Shown here in pieces: positions 8,754 through 17,777 of a stretch of DNA of 64,000 nucleotides. The translations under genes and the position numbers were made by a program. Source of the DNA: Paenibacillus taichungensis (GTDB lineage: Bacteria; Bacillota; Bacilli; Paenibacillales; Paenibacillaceae); contig NZ_QEVW01000026.1 of NCBI RefSeq assembly GCF_003287275.1, positions 1-64,000 on the forward strand, written 5' to 3'. The notes beneath the pieces are model-generated. The model did not search any database, was not told the origin of the DNA, and saw nothing but the letters and a program-made list of their open reading frames with translations. The number at the start of each line of letters is the position of its first letter. The first letter of the stretch is position 1.

Positions 8754-9317
8754 CTATACGTGAGGCACAGGTGTCATTTGATTGCGTTCCATCAGAATCC
8801 ATAATTCATCAACCAATTCTTCTACGGAGTACGGTTCGGCTGAGGTAATCCACCATTCAATCATGCCAGCCAGCGCGGAAGCAAGGAATTGAATCATAAT
8901 CCCCTTGTTCCTTCCCTGATTGATGCCACTCATGTCGATTTGTTTATCCAGTCCTCTCAACAGAGCAGCTTGCAAGCGAGTTCGAAATTCCGGAACACTT
9001 TGATCAGCCAACACTGCACCATAGAATAGGTCATGTTCTTTCAGATACCGAAAACTGTGCAGCAGAGCTTCTTTGGAAGGAAATATGCCAGTGACTCCGC
9101 AGAAGAGACTGCTCTCGATCAGTTCCACCAAATGGGATTTTATACACTGATCCAACAAATCAAACTTGTCCATAAAATGCAAATAAACCGTTCCGCGACT
9201 TACATTCGCTCGCTCTGCAATTTGATTAATCGTGATTTGCTCGAAATTTTTTTCGGACAGCAGTTGAATAAAGGCCTCTATAATCGATTCACGTGATTTT
9301 TGTATTCTTCTGTCCAT
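8754..9317 (-). CDS. TetR-family transcriptional regulator
   Basis: Repressor of 187 residues. The N-terminal TetR helix-turn-helix spans roughly residues 5-50 (IIEAFIQLL, then ITINQIAERANVSRGTVYLHF). The C-terminal two-thirds is the variable ligand and dimer domain. I start it at 9317 because AAAGGAG is 4 nt upstream; the 46-residue extension to 9455 would run through the shared palindrome and has no site. It is divergent from an NADPH oxidoreductase, and the 44-bp palindrome between them is its likely operator. The inducer is unknown. Confidence 0.9.
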   Translation of the reverse strand: MDRRIQKSRESIIEAFIQLLSEKNFEQITINQIAERANVSRGTVYLHFMDKFDLLDQCIKSHLVELIESSLFCGVTGIFPSKEALLHSFRYLKEHDLFYGAVLADQSVPEFRTRLQAALLRGLDKQIDMSGINQGRNKGIMIQFLASALAGMIEWWITSAEPYSVEELVDELWILMERNQMTPVPHV

Positions 9318-9352
9318 TTTTACTCCTTTTATTATCGGATCTGAGTTTGAAC

Positions 9353-9396
9353 AAAACAGTAGATTGTGTTCAATATTATACACATTCCACTGTTTT
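9353..9396. promoter_or_regulatory. 44-bp nested palindrome, candidate TetR operator
   Basis: Outer arms AAAACAGT (9353-9360) and ACTGTTTT (9389-9396) and inner arms TGTGTTCAAT/ATTATACACA (9365-9384) share the same centre at 9374.5. It lies between the divergent regulator and oxidoreductase genes. Confidence 0.7.
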
Positions 9397-9493
9397 AACA
9401 ATTGTCGTCCAATCCCATTATAAGTACGATCATTATATTGAACGGCTGGGAACAAATCAACTGACAGCCAGCAATACCGAATGGAGGACTATG

Positions 9494-10510
9494 ATGAAAG
9501 CAGTAGTGATAGAAAATTACGGAGGCTCGGAGGTTTTTGCGGAGCAGGAGCGCGATATACCACATATTAGTGATACACAGGTGCTCGTGGAGATGAAGGC
9601 GACCACAGTATCTTCAGCGGATCAACTGATTAGGAGCGGAACATTCAGGCATTTCATGCCCACCCAATTCCCTTATGTTCTTGGAGTCGATATAACTGGA
9701 ATCGTCGTGGCCACAGGGGAAAAGGTTACTCGTGTACAAACCGGGGATCGCGTTATTGCGGTGTCTCGTACAGGAGGTGGTTACGCTGAATATGTCGCAG
9801 TGGAAGAATCCGATCTTGCTGTGATAACGCAGTCCCTTTCCGATGCAGAAGCTGCTTCGGTCTCTGCGTCCGGCACGACGGCCTGGCAAGCCTTATTTCA
9901 CTATGGTAAACTGCAGCCGGGACAGCGTATTCTGATCCACGCCGGTGCAGGTGGCGTAGGACATATCGCCATACAATTAGCCAAACAACACGGCGCTTAT
10001 GTGATCACCACGGCTCGGGCCCATAATCATTCATTTGTTCTTCAGCTCGGTGCCGACGAAGTCATTGATTATACAACAACCGACTTTGCTGAGATTTTGA
10101 GTCCTGTTGATGTCGTGCTGGATATGGTTCGCGACCCGGTTGTCGATAAAGTCACGGGAATCGGAGCAACAGAACTGAAAAATTACAGCATATTAAAGAA
10201 TAATGGGACGTTCATTTCCCTTGTAAATCCGGCGATTGTTAAGCAACCTCTCATCCGAGGAATTGATGCCCAGTTTGCCTTAATCAGCCCCAATGCTAAC
10301 GACTGGGAAGCGTTTATCCAATGGATTCAGACGAATAAGCTCGATATACATGTAGACAACGTATTCCCCTTTACCCGCCAAGGTGTAGCCGAAGCTCATA
10401 AATATTACGACACCCGGAATATGAGAGGGAAAATAGTCATCCAGAGGGATGTTATCACAGATGATCTATCTTCCATAGTTGCTCAAGAAACTGGGATGTC
10501 CGACTTGTAG
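9494..10510 (+). CDS. zinc-free NADP-dependent MDR oxidoreductase (quinone oxidoreductase-like)
   Basis: Cytoplasmic medium-chain reductase of 338 residues. It has an N-terminal GroES-like domain (ENYGGSEVF, GVDITGIV, GDRVIAV) and a Rossmann domain with HAGAGGVGHIAIQLAK near residue 155. Catalytic-zinc cysteine/histidine ligands are not apparent, which fits the quinone/enone reductase branch. I start at 9494, the second of two adjacent ATGs, since GGAGG is then 6 nt away. It is divergent from the TetR gene and probably induced by an electrophile or antibiotic that the regulator senses. Confidence 0.88.
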   Translation: MKAVVIENYGGSEVFAEQERDIPHISDTQVLVEMKATTVSSADQLIRSGTFRHFMPTQFPYVLGVDITGIVVATGEKVTRVQTGDRVIAVSRTGGGYAEYVAVEESDLAVITQSLSDAEAASVSASGTTAWQALFHYGKLQPGQRILIHAGAGGVGHIAIQLAKQHGAYVITTARAHNHSFVLQLGADEVIDYTTTDFAEILSPVDVVLDMVRDPVVDKVTGIGATELKNYSILKNNGTFISLVNPAIVKQPLIRGIDAQFALISPNANDWEAFIQWIQTNKLDIHVDNVFPFTRQGVAEAHKYYDTRNMRGKIVIQRDVITDDLSSIVAQETGMSDL

Positions 10511-10514
10511 CAGC

Positions 10515-10566
10515 AAAAAGAGCAAGTACTCGAACCCTTTTGAGGTTCAGTTACTCGCTCTTTTTT
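10515..10566. terminator. bidirectional intrinsic terminator between convergent genes
   Basis: AAAAAGAGC with CTCGAACC on one side, GGTTCAG with GCTCTTTTTT on the other. It serves the oxidoreductase and the convergent ABC exporter gene. Confidence 0.85.
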
Positions 10567-10569
10567 ATT

Positions 10570-12411
10570 CTATTGCGCCTTGTTCCGCAGCTGACTGTAA
10601 TACAGTTCGCTGTAGAAGCCACCTTGTTCGAGCAATGCGTCATGCGAACCTTGCTCCAAGAGCTGACCATCCTTCAGTACAAGAATACGATCGGCTTGGC
10701 GGATCGTGTTCAGCCTGTGAGCGATAACAAAGCTGGTGCGGCCTTGCATTAGGCGCTGCAGCCCTTCCTGGATTTTGATCTCCGTGACGGTATCGATACT
10801 GCTGGTCGCCTCGTCCAATACAAGGATGGACGGATCAGCCAGAATTGCCCGGGCAATCGCAAGTAGCTGCTTCTGTCCCTGACTGATGCCACTTCCGTCG
10901 GCCTGAAGCACTTTGTCATACCCATCCTTCATCCGTATGATGAACGAATGGGCATTTGCCAGCCTCGAAGCAGCTTCCACCTCTTCGTCGGTCGCATCCA
11001 GGCGGCCGAAACGGATATTTTCCCGAATCGTGCCCTGGAACAGGAATGAATCTTGAAGAACAAATGCCATATGTGAGCGCAAATTCTCGCGCCGAATGGT
11101 CGTAATGTCACGTCCATCCACCGTTAGTGTACCGGATGTAGGATCATAGAAGCGGGATAACAGCTGAATCAATGTTGTTTTCCCTGCCCCGGTCGGACCT
11201 ACCAGAGCAATCATCTCGCCCGGCTTGGCTTCAAAGTTAATTTCATGCAAAATATTGCGTCCTTCATCGTATCCAAAGGATACCTTGTCGAAGCGCACGG
11301 CTCCCTCTACCTTTTCAAGAGATACTGCTGCGCCTTCATCCTTCGCTTCTTCATCCTCATCCAATACCTCGAACACGCGCTCTGCCCCAGCAATCGCAGA
11401 CAGCAACGTGTTCCACTGGTTGGCCAGATCGTTGAGCGGACGGGTAAACTGACGGGCATATTCTACGAAAATGATAATCACGCCGACTGTAACGGAACCT
11501 TGAATCGCCAAGATCCCGCCGATGCCTGCGACAATCGCAAAGCTCAGGTTGTTCAGGCCATTCATCAGCTTTGGAATAAAACCGGAGATGGTCTGTGCCC
11601 AGAAACCAGACAACCGGATTTTCGTATTTCGTTCCTCAAACCCGCGAATGACCCGTTCCTCTTGCGAGAAAGCCTTGATAATCTTCTGTCCGGACAAGGT
11701 TTCCTCAATGTACCCATTAAGTTCGCCGAGATTACGTTGACGCTGCTTGAACAATGGGCCGGTTCTACGCGTAATCCAGCGCATGCCAATGGCCATCAGC
11801 GGTACGACGATAAATGTAAGCAAGGTCAGCAGCGGACTTAACCAGAGCATCACGCCAAACGTTCCGATTAGTGTTAACACACTGGAGAAAATCTGAATGG
11901 CCGAGCTGTTCAGCGTACCGCTTACATTCTCAATGTCGTTGGTAACCCGGCTCATGATCTCCCCCTGCTGACGCTTGCCGAAGAATGGAATCGGCAGTTT
12001 GTGCAGATGGGAGAACAGATCATACCGCATGCGGAACACGGTCTCCTGTGCAATTTCAATCATCCATATATTTTGCAGCCATGACGTCAGCGAGAAGAGA
12101 ACATAGACGGCCACCAGCCCCAATAAAAATGTCGTCCAGCTGGAACTCGTTGCTTCTCCATCAATGAATTTATCCACAGCTACACCAACCATATACGGTC
12201 CAAGCAAAGCAAGTGCGGAACTGGCAAATACCATCAGCAGCACCATCGTCAGCTTGACCTTGCGACGGGCCAGATACGCCCAGATCCGGCCTAACGTACC
12301 GGACCAGTTCTTCGCCCGTGCCTTCGGTTTGCGACCTCCACCTGCCTTCAGCGTCTCGGGATCAATCGGTGGTGGGGGCTGACGGAAAGGTTCAATGAAT
12401 GCTTTGAACAT
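10570..12411 (-). CDS. heterodimeric ABC exporter, subunit with catalytic glutamate
   Basis: Half-transporter of 613 residues with six membrane segments at about residues 35-320 and a nucleotide-binding domain at about 350-600. Walker A is GPTGAGKTT and Walker B is ILVLDEATSS with the catalytic glutamate intact. The signature motif is ISQGQ rather than LSGGQ. That is the mirror image of its partner, so the pair has one active and one degenerate ATP site, as in BmrCD and TM287/288-type multidrug exporters. I start at 12411, where GGAGG is 9 nt upstream; an ATG at 12441 has no site. It overlaps the partner's 3' end by 20 nt. Confidence 0.9.
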   Translation of the reverse strand: MFKAFIEPFRQPPPPIDPETLKAGGGRKPKARAKNWSGTLGRIWAYLARRKVKLTMVLLMVFASSALALLGPYMVGVAVDKFIDGEATSSSWTTFLLGLVAVYVLFSLTSWLQNIWMIEIAQETVFRMRYDLFSHLHKLPIPFFGKRQQGEIMSRVTNDIENVSGTLNSSAIQIFSSVLTLIGTFGVMLWLSPLLTLLTFIVVPLMAIGMRWITRRTGPLFKQRQRNLGELNGYIEETLSGQKIIKAFSQEERVIRGFEERNTKIRLSGFWAQTISGFIPKLMNGLNNLSFAIVAGIGGILAIQGSVTVGVIIIFVEYARQFTRPLNDLANQWNTLLSAIAGAERVFEVLDEDEEAKDEGAAVSLEKVEGAVRFDKVSFGYDEGRNILHEINFEAKPGEMIALVGPTGAGKTTLIQLLSRFYDPTSGTLTVDGRDITTIRRENLRSHMAFVLQDSFLFQGTIRENIRFGRLDATDEEVEAASRLANAHSFIIRMKDGYDKVLQADGSGISQGQKQLLAIARAILADPSILVLDEATSSIDTVTEIKIQEGLQRLMQGRTSFVIAHRLNTIRQADRILVLKDGQLLEQGSHDALLEQGGFYSELYYSQLRNKAQ

Positions 12412-14161
12412 GTGGTGTACCCTCCCCGTATTGTGATTCATAGATTCGGCGATACAGTTCGGATGAATCCATCAGATCCTCATGTTTCCCCTGTCCAATC
12501 AGACGTCCATCGTCCAACAGCAGAATCAGATCCGCAGAGGTGGTTGAACTGATCTTCTGCGTAATAATGAACGTTGTACACGACAGCTCTTCCAGTGCAC
12601 CCAGCAGCTTTGCTTCCGTGGCTACATCGAGAGCACTTGTACTGTCATCCAGAATCAAGATGCTTGGACGACGAATCAATGCACGGGCAATCGAGAGCCG
12701 CTGCTTCTGTCCACCCGAAAGATTAACTCCCCGCTGTCCCAGTTGTGTATCGTAGCCATTCGGCAGCTTCTCAATAGTCTCGTGAATTTGGGCACGCCGC
12801 GCTGCTTCCTTAATCTCTTCGAGCGTTGCGTCCTCCCGCCCCCAGGCGATGTTATCGCGTACCGATCCGGTAAAGAGGACCACCTCCTGCGGCACATAAC
12901 CAATGGCTCCGCGTAATGTGGAAATGTCCAACCGTTCTGCATCATTACCATCGATACGCACGTTGCCTTGATCTTCGGTATAAAGCCTTGGTATGAGCTG
13001 TACCAGTGAGGATTTACCGGAGCCCGTCGCTCCCATGATGGCGATTCGCTCACCTCGTTTGGCTGAGAATGTAATGTCCTCCAGCACGGTAATTTCACTG
13101 CCCGGATAGCTGAATCCTACACCCCGAAAATCAACTGCACCCTGGATAACAGAATTGCCTTTCCCTTTACCCGTTTGTGCAGAACGGTCTGTTTCCATCG
13201 ATTGACCTGCTTCCGAGACTTCCTCCGTATCAAACACTTCATTAAGCCGCTGTGCCGAAGCACTCGCTCTGGAGAAAGTCACCAGAATCCATGACAGTGC
13301 AGACATGGCGCCAATGGTGCGAAGCAGATAGTTAATGACGGCGACCACTTCACCCACGGTTGCACTTCCGGTAGTGATGTCACGTCGTCCAAACCATAGC
13401 ACAGCGATGATGCAGCCATTCATCATGAGCAACATGAATGGCATCGTCGTCTCCGTCAAGCGCAGCGCGGAGATTGTGCCCTTCATCAGCTTGCCGCTAT
13501 ACCCGGCGAAGCGTTCAATCTCGTGGCCCATCCGGACGAAGACACGGATCAGCCGAATGCCTGTCAGATTTTCCTGGATGACACCGTTAACGGCATCCAG
13601 TCTGCGCTGCACATTGCGGAACAGCAGCGCTGCCTTTTTGATCATCCAGATAACAAACACGAGCAGCACAGGCACCATCACAACGAGCAGCAGACCCAAC
13701 TTCGGATTCACCACTACCGCCATAATCATGCTCCCAATCACCACCAGCGGCACACGCGTCATGAATCGCAGACTCATAAACACCGTATCCTGCACCTGTG
13801 TAACATCCCCGGTCAATCGGGTAATCAGGGATGATGTGGCAAAACGGTTAAACACTGCATAAGAGAACGCTTGCACTTTATCATACAGCTTCTCCCGCAG
13901 ATCGTAACCGAAGCCGAGGCTCGCATGTGACGCAAAAAAAGAACTCGCAATACCCGCGGCAAACGCCACGACGGCACTGCCCACAAGCACCCCACCCCAT
14001 AGCCAAACCACTGACAGATCTCCTTGCTGGATACCGTTATCAATGATCTTCGAGATTAAATAGGGTTGAGCCAGTTCGACCGTCAATTCAATCAGCATCA
14101 TGACCAGTGCTGCGATGGCGGCGACTCGATACTTCTTCAAGTAGTACAACAGCTTGATCAT
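12392..14161 (-). CDS. heterodimeric ABC exporter, subunit with degenerate ATP site
   Basis: Half-transporter of 589 residues, six membrane segments followed by a nucleotide-binding domain. Walker A is GATGSGKSS and the signature is canonical LSGGQKQRLS. Walker B reads ILILDDSTSALD, with aspartate in place of the catalytic glutamate. It therefore supplies the good signature to its partner's catalytic site and forms the non-hydrolytic site itself. It is first in the two-gene operon with GGAGG ahead of the ATG. Heterodimers of this type export drugs or peptides; the substrate here is not readable. Confidence 0.92.
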   Translation of the reverse strand: MIKLLYYLKKYRVAAIAALVMMLIELTVELAQPYLISKIIDNGIQQGDLSVVWLWGGVLVGSAVVAFAAGIASSFFASHASLGFGYDLREKLYDKVQAFSYAVFNRFATSSLITRLTGDVTQVQDTVFMSLRFMTRVPLVVIGSMIMAVVVNPKLGLLLVVMVPVLLVFVIWMIKKAALLFRNVQRRLDAVNGVIQENLTGIRLIRVFVRMGHEIERFAGYSGKLMKGTISALRLTETTMPFMLLMMNGCIIAVLWFGRRDITTGSATVGEVVAVINYLLRTIGAMSALSWILVTFSRASASAQRLNEVFDTEEVSEAGQSMETDRSAQTGKGKGNSVIQGAVDFRGVGFSYPGSEITVLEDITFSAKRGERIAIMGATGSGKSSLVQLIPRLYTEDQGNVRIDGNDAERLDISTLRGAIGYVPQEVVLFTGSVRDNIAWGREDATLEEIKEAARRAQIHETIEKLPNGYDTQLGQRGVNLSGGQKQRLSIARALIRRPSILILDDSTSALDVATEAKLLGALEELSCTTFIITQKISSTTSADLILLLDDGRLIGQGKHEDLMDSSELYRRIYESQYGEGTPHVQSIH

Positions 14162-14474
14162 TTACATTCCTCCGGCCCAGAGCGTCTAATCTTCGTGACG
14201 ATTCGGTATGTACACGCAGCCAGCTCCGTTAGTCTCTTTCCATAACTCTATGTAAAATTTCACGTATCCAATACGCTTATTATATCGCATTTTGAACCTT
14301 CAAATCGCTAATATCTTCTTTCCTTCTTATTATTAACCTGAATTAGACTTGGAGTGAACATTCATCTGCAACAAAAAACCTGGGCAGATTGCCCAGGAGC
14401 GATGATTTTGGTTTATGATTTTTTTTGATATGTTCCAGTTACACCAAACATACTCTTACAACGATACATCATAT
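14162..14474. other. intergenic region
   Basis: Contains the upstream region of the ABC exporter operon and a terminator at 14373-14397 for the lipoprotein gene. No open frame with a ribosome site was seen. Confidence 0.6.
14373..14397 (-). terminator. intrinsic terminator after the lipoprotein gene
   Basis: Arms CCTGGGCA/TGCCCAGG around a 3-nt loop, followed on the minus strand by TTTTTT. Confidence 0.85.
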
Positions 14475-15374
14475 TTATTTACCGTATGTCTGCTCCAAAC
14501 GTTCTTCTTCATTGGCAGATAGCAAAATATTCAGCAGCCCCATCACGTTATTCGCTTCTGTTCTGGCTTCAGTATACTTCTCGGCAAATGCAGCTTCGTC
14601 CTGTTCCGGATCAATTGCAGCCAGCTTGCCCCACACGTCGCGGGCTTTATCGTAAAGTTTCGTTAAAGTGATGTCATACGTATGCTGCGCGACAGGTGCC
14701 ATCGAGTCGAACTCTGCTGCATTCTTGAAAAATTCCATTGAGTCCGTAAAGGACTGGCTTGTGTAATCCTTGTTCTTCATGGCATCCTCCGTGAGTAGCA
14801 GCGCCTGACGAGAGATAAACAACGTCTTCACCATGGCACGCTCCAGATTGGTTGCTTCTTCCCATGATACATAGGAGACTTCCGGTGCCTGAACGGTTGT
14901 AAAAAAAGGAAAGGCATCATCGATCAAACGCTGTGAATCGGAATGAATCGGAATACCTGTGTTCATATTCACTACCGCATCACTATAGTTGGCGATATTA
15001 ATATTTTTGGAGCCTTTTTCACTTACCCTACGCACCGGATGATCATTAAGTGGGACACGGATATAGCCAAGCTTGTCTGCATACTGCTGCTTCAATTCCT
15101 CCAGTGTAGAGCCCACTCCGATCTTGCCTTCTTCAGGCGAAGACCCCGCTGTATCGGAAGTTGAAGAGGTGACCTCAGAGCCTTCAGCATTGGTATCTGC
15201 TGCCGACGAGTCTGTCATTGATGTGTCCGAGCTGTTGGTCGCTGTAGCTAGCGTGCCAGCATCCTGAGCAGACTCCTTCGTTGTTGCTTCTTTCGCCCCA
15301 CCGCCACATGCAGTCAATATGGCAGCCAAGCTGAAAATGGCTGTGAACATCTTGATTCTATGATTCCATCTCAT
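14475..15374 (-). CDS. lipoprotein of unknown function
   Basis: Exported lipoprotein of 299 residues. The lipobox ILTAC follows a hydrophobic signal, then about 70 residues rich in serine, threonine and alanine that probably act as a wall-spanning tether. The helical C-terminal domain (residues 95-299) has no catalytic motif I recognise. It is a single gene with its own terminator between the ABC exporter and a NERD protein. GGGGA lies upstream of the ATG at 15374. I do not know the family. Confidence 0.75.
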   Translation of the reverse strand: MRWNHRIKMFTAIFSLAAILTACGGGAKEATTKESAQDAGTLATATNSSDTSMTDSSAADTNAEGSEVTSSTSDTAGSSPEEGKIGVGSTLEELKQQYADKLGYIRVPLNDHPVRRVSEKGSKNINIANYSDAVVNMNTGIPIHSDSQRLIDDAFPFFTTVQAPEVSYVSWEEATNLERAMVKTLFISRQALLLTEDAMKNKDYTSQSFTDSMEFFKNAAEFDSMAPVAQHTYDITLTKLYDKARDVWGKLAAIDPEQDEAAFAEKYTEARTEANNVMGLLNILLSANEEERLEQTYGK

Positions 15375-15707
15375 TGTGTAATCTTCCCCTTATTTTATGT
15401 ATGTACCTGAGTTACATTAACCTCTACTTCAATCCATGAATAGTTCATTCCATAAATGTATTTCGGATAACATGGATATATCACTATGAAATCTGGTCTT
15501 TATTTTATCATAAGTTAAATACTGGGTGTATACGACAATGTGCCTGCATATTAGCCTGCATTTCTTGCTGTCCAATTCTCACATACGGAGAGAACAAAAA
15601 AACACGGTTATCCATGAAGGACAACCGTGTTGATATGTACGCTTAATATGCTGCATTATTCGTTTCAATTCATCGTTCATGGATGATGCAGCAGGTTCAG
15701 ATTCCTC
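15375..15707. other. intergenic region
   Basis: Holds the leader of the lipoprotein gene and the terminator of the NERD gene at 15594-15631. Nothing else supportable was seen. Confidence 0.55.
15594..15631 (-). terminator. intrinsic terminator after the NERD gene
   Basis: Arms AACACGGTT/AACCGTGTT. Read on the minus strand the stem is followed directly by a run of seven T. Confidence 0.85.
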
Positions 15708-16439
15708 TTATTTAATGCCTTTGGCCTTCTCCATATGATCAGCCCGAATCTGGGGATCCGTGGAGTTGACTGCGGACAGCATGTTGTAGATTGCCTGAAT
15801 ATCCTGTTCCTTATACAACGTTTCGGGGACTTCGGTCTCAAGCCTTTCCGTTTTGCGCAGAATGGTCTCCACCAATTCATGATCATAGATAATCAGTTCA
15901 TCCGAATTGACATACCGCACAGCTGGATCAACACTGATCCGGCAGCGATTGGTGAAGGTCACCATGGAGACGAGACGAACTCTTTTATAATCGCCGAGGT
16001 GTGCCTGAATGGCCTCTACATGCCCGCGGTGCTGCATCAATGGGTTGTACATCTTGATTCGGCTGCTGCTGACTGTCCAGTTGGCTTCTCTTCGGCCGCC
16101 GCGAATCTCACCTGTAGTCAGGTTTCGTGTCTCAATCACAAAGATCCCCCGCGGACCGATGACGACATGATCAATCGAAGAATAACCCGAGCGGGACTTG
16201 GTATTGGCAACAAGCAAGTCGTTTAGAACTTTGTATTCACCCGGAAGAGCATGCAGCTGCTGGGCAGTGCTTGGTTCCTCTGGCTGACGGGTCCAATCTC
16301 CATCCGATTTCGCTTTGCGTCGGCTGCGGACCATACGTGTTGGAATAGGGGCCGTTGACGGTAAAGATGAAGCGGAAGCTGTGATCTGGTTCGCGAGCTC
16401 TGGCTGTGACTTGAACAGAGACAGGATTTTTTTGAACAT
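15708..16439 (-). CDS. NERD-domain protein with altered nuclease motif
   Basis: Protein of 243 residues with a nuclease-related (NERD) domain at roughly residues 60-175: YSSIDHVVIGPRGIFVIETRN, broken as IDHVVIGP and VIETRN. In NERD and other PD-(D/E)xK folds the last motif normally ends in lysine (VIEtKN); here it is arginine, which may reduce or abolish cutting. The N-terminus is basic with a short hydrophobic MFKKILSLF. I start at 16439 where GGAG lies 7 nt upstream, rather than at 16481. It is monocistronic. Confidence 0.8.
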   Translation of the reverse strand: MFKKILSLFKSQPELANQITASASSLPSTAPIPTRMVRSRRKAKSDGDWTRQPEEPSTAQQLHALPGEYKVLNDLLVANTKSRSGYSSIDHVVIGPRGIFVIETRNLTTGEIRGGRREANWTVSSSRIKMYNPLMQHRGHVEAIQAHLGDYKRVRLVSMVTFTNRCRISVDPAVRYVNSDELIIYDHELVETILRKTERLETEVPETLYKEQDIQAIYNMLSAVNSTDPQIRADHMEKAKGIK

Positions 16440-16688
16440 GGGCAAGCTCCGTTCTATGTAGTGTGGGTTTCGCACATCCATTATGTATACTTCTATTACT
16501 TATGTCGGATAAAGAGGGGCAAAAATAAAGGGAAGAGGACCAAAAATCCATTGTTCAACTAAAGTATATTCAATTCTTTAACCAATACTGTGACTTTAGA
16601 CGCATGAGAGAAGGGGGTTTTATAAGAACAGCGTATTCCTTTCCTTTCTATTGAAGAAAAAGAACACGCTGTATCTTGGGTGTGACGA

Positions 16689-17582
16689 TTAAGCCTGCAA
16701 ATAATATGTGTAAAGCACCTGTGTACCCTTCTCATCCAGACCGTTGCTGGATATTTCCTGATACAAGGATTCAGCCAAGGCCAACCCTGGCGTCTTCATA
16801 CCCATGGCTTTGGCAGATTCGAGAGCGATACCCATGTCTTTGATAAAATGCTTCACATAGAATCCAGGCTCATAATCGCCAGCGATCATGCGCGGACCGA
16901 GATTGCTAAGCGACCAGCTTCCGGCTGCACCGGTAGCGATGCTCTTCAGCACATTCTCCGCGTCCAGACCGGATGTCTTGGCATAAGCGAGTGCCTCACA
17001 CACACCCATCATGCCTGAAGCAATGGCGATCTGGTTGCACATTTTCGTATGCTGTCCTGCCCCCGCCTTGCCTTGCAGCACAATATTGGTGCCCATATGC
17101 TCGAACAACGGCCGAACCGCTTCAAAGGCATCCGTGCTACCTCCAACCATAATGGACAGCTTGGCATCCCGTGCTCCGATATCCCCACCGGAAACCGGTG
17201 CATCCAACGCATGCAGTCCTTTCGCTTCCGCGGCTTCATAGATCCGAGCAGCCAGCAATGGACTGGACGTGGTCATATCAATCAGATACGAGCCCGGTTT
17301 GGCGTTCGCCACGAGACCATCTTCACCAAGATAAATCTCCTCAACATCCTTCGGATACCCCACCATCGTGATGATGACATCACACTCGGCTGCCAGTTTG
17401 CCTGGTGTGTCATGCCATACGGCACCTTCCTTCACCAACGCTTCTGCTTTGGCGGCCGTGCGCGTATAGACATGCAGCGGATAGCCTGCCTGCTGGATAT
17501 GCCCTGCCATGCTTTTGCCCATTACGCCTGTACCGATAAAGCCAACTTTCGTCTCTCCAGGTGCCTTCGTTGTATTTGTCAT
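16689..17582 (-). CDS. beta-hydroxyacid dehydrogenase (3-hydroxyisobutyrate dehydrogenase family)
   Basis: NAD(P)-dependent dehydrogenase of 297 residues, the family's typical length. GFIGTGVMGKSMAGH near the N-terminus is the dinucleotide motif. APVSGGDIGA is the substrate-binding signature, and GAGQHTKMCNQ carries the catalytic lysine. Members oxidise 3-hydroxyisobutyrate, tartronate semialdehyde-type or similar beta-hydroxyacids; the substrate here cannot be assigned. GGAGG precedes the ATG at 17582. It stands alone, divergent from the germination operon. A long imperfect hairpin at about 16625-16674 may end its transcript. Confidence 0.88.
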   Translation of the reverse strand: MTNTTKAPGETKVGFIGTGVMGKSMAGHIQQAGYPLHVYTRTAAKAEALVKEGAVWHDTPGKLAAECDVIITMVGYPKDVEEIYLGEDGLVANAKPGSYLIDMTTSSPLLAARIYEAAEAKGLHALDAPVSGGDIGARDAKLSIMVGGSTDAFEAVRPLFEHMGTNIVLQGKAGAGQHTKMCNQIAIASGMMGVCEALAYAKTSGLDAENVLKSIATGAAGSWSLSNLGPRMIAGDYEPGFYVKHFIKDMGIALESAKAMGMKTPGLALAESLYQEISSNGLDEKGTQVLYTYYLQA

Positions 17583-17777
17583 CGTAGGTTTCCTCCTATT
17601 TCTCTATACTTCGTTGGAGCTTGTCTTCTAAACTTGCTATATCTGTATGTTAATGCTTTCTGTCTCTTCCGTCTATCTTGTTTCGTCTTCTATTGTTCAA
17701 AAAAATAAAATAGGAATCGAAAATCCATTTCCTGTACAACCTAACGGAAACTTCCTTGAACGGAAAGGAGGATTCCC

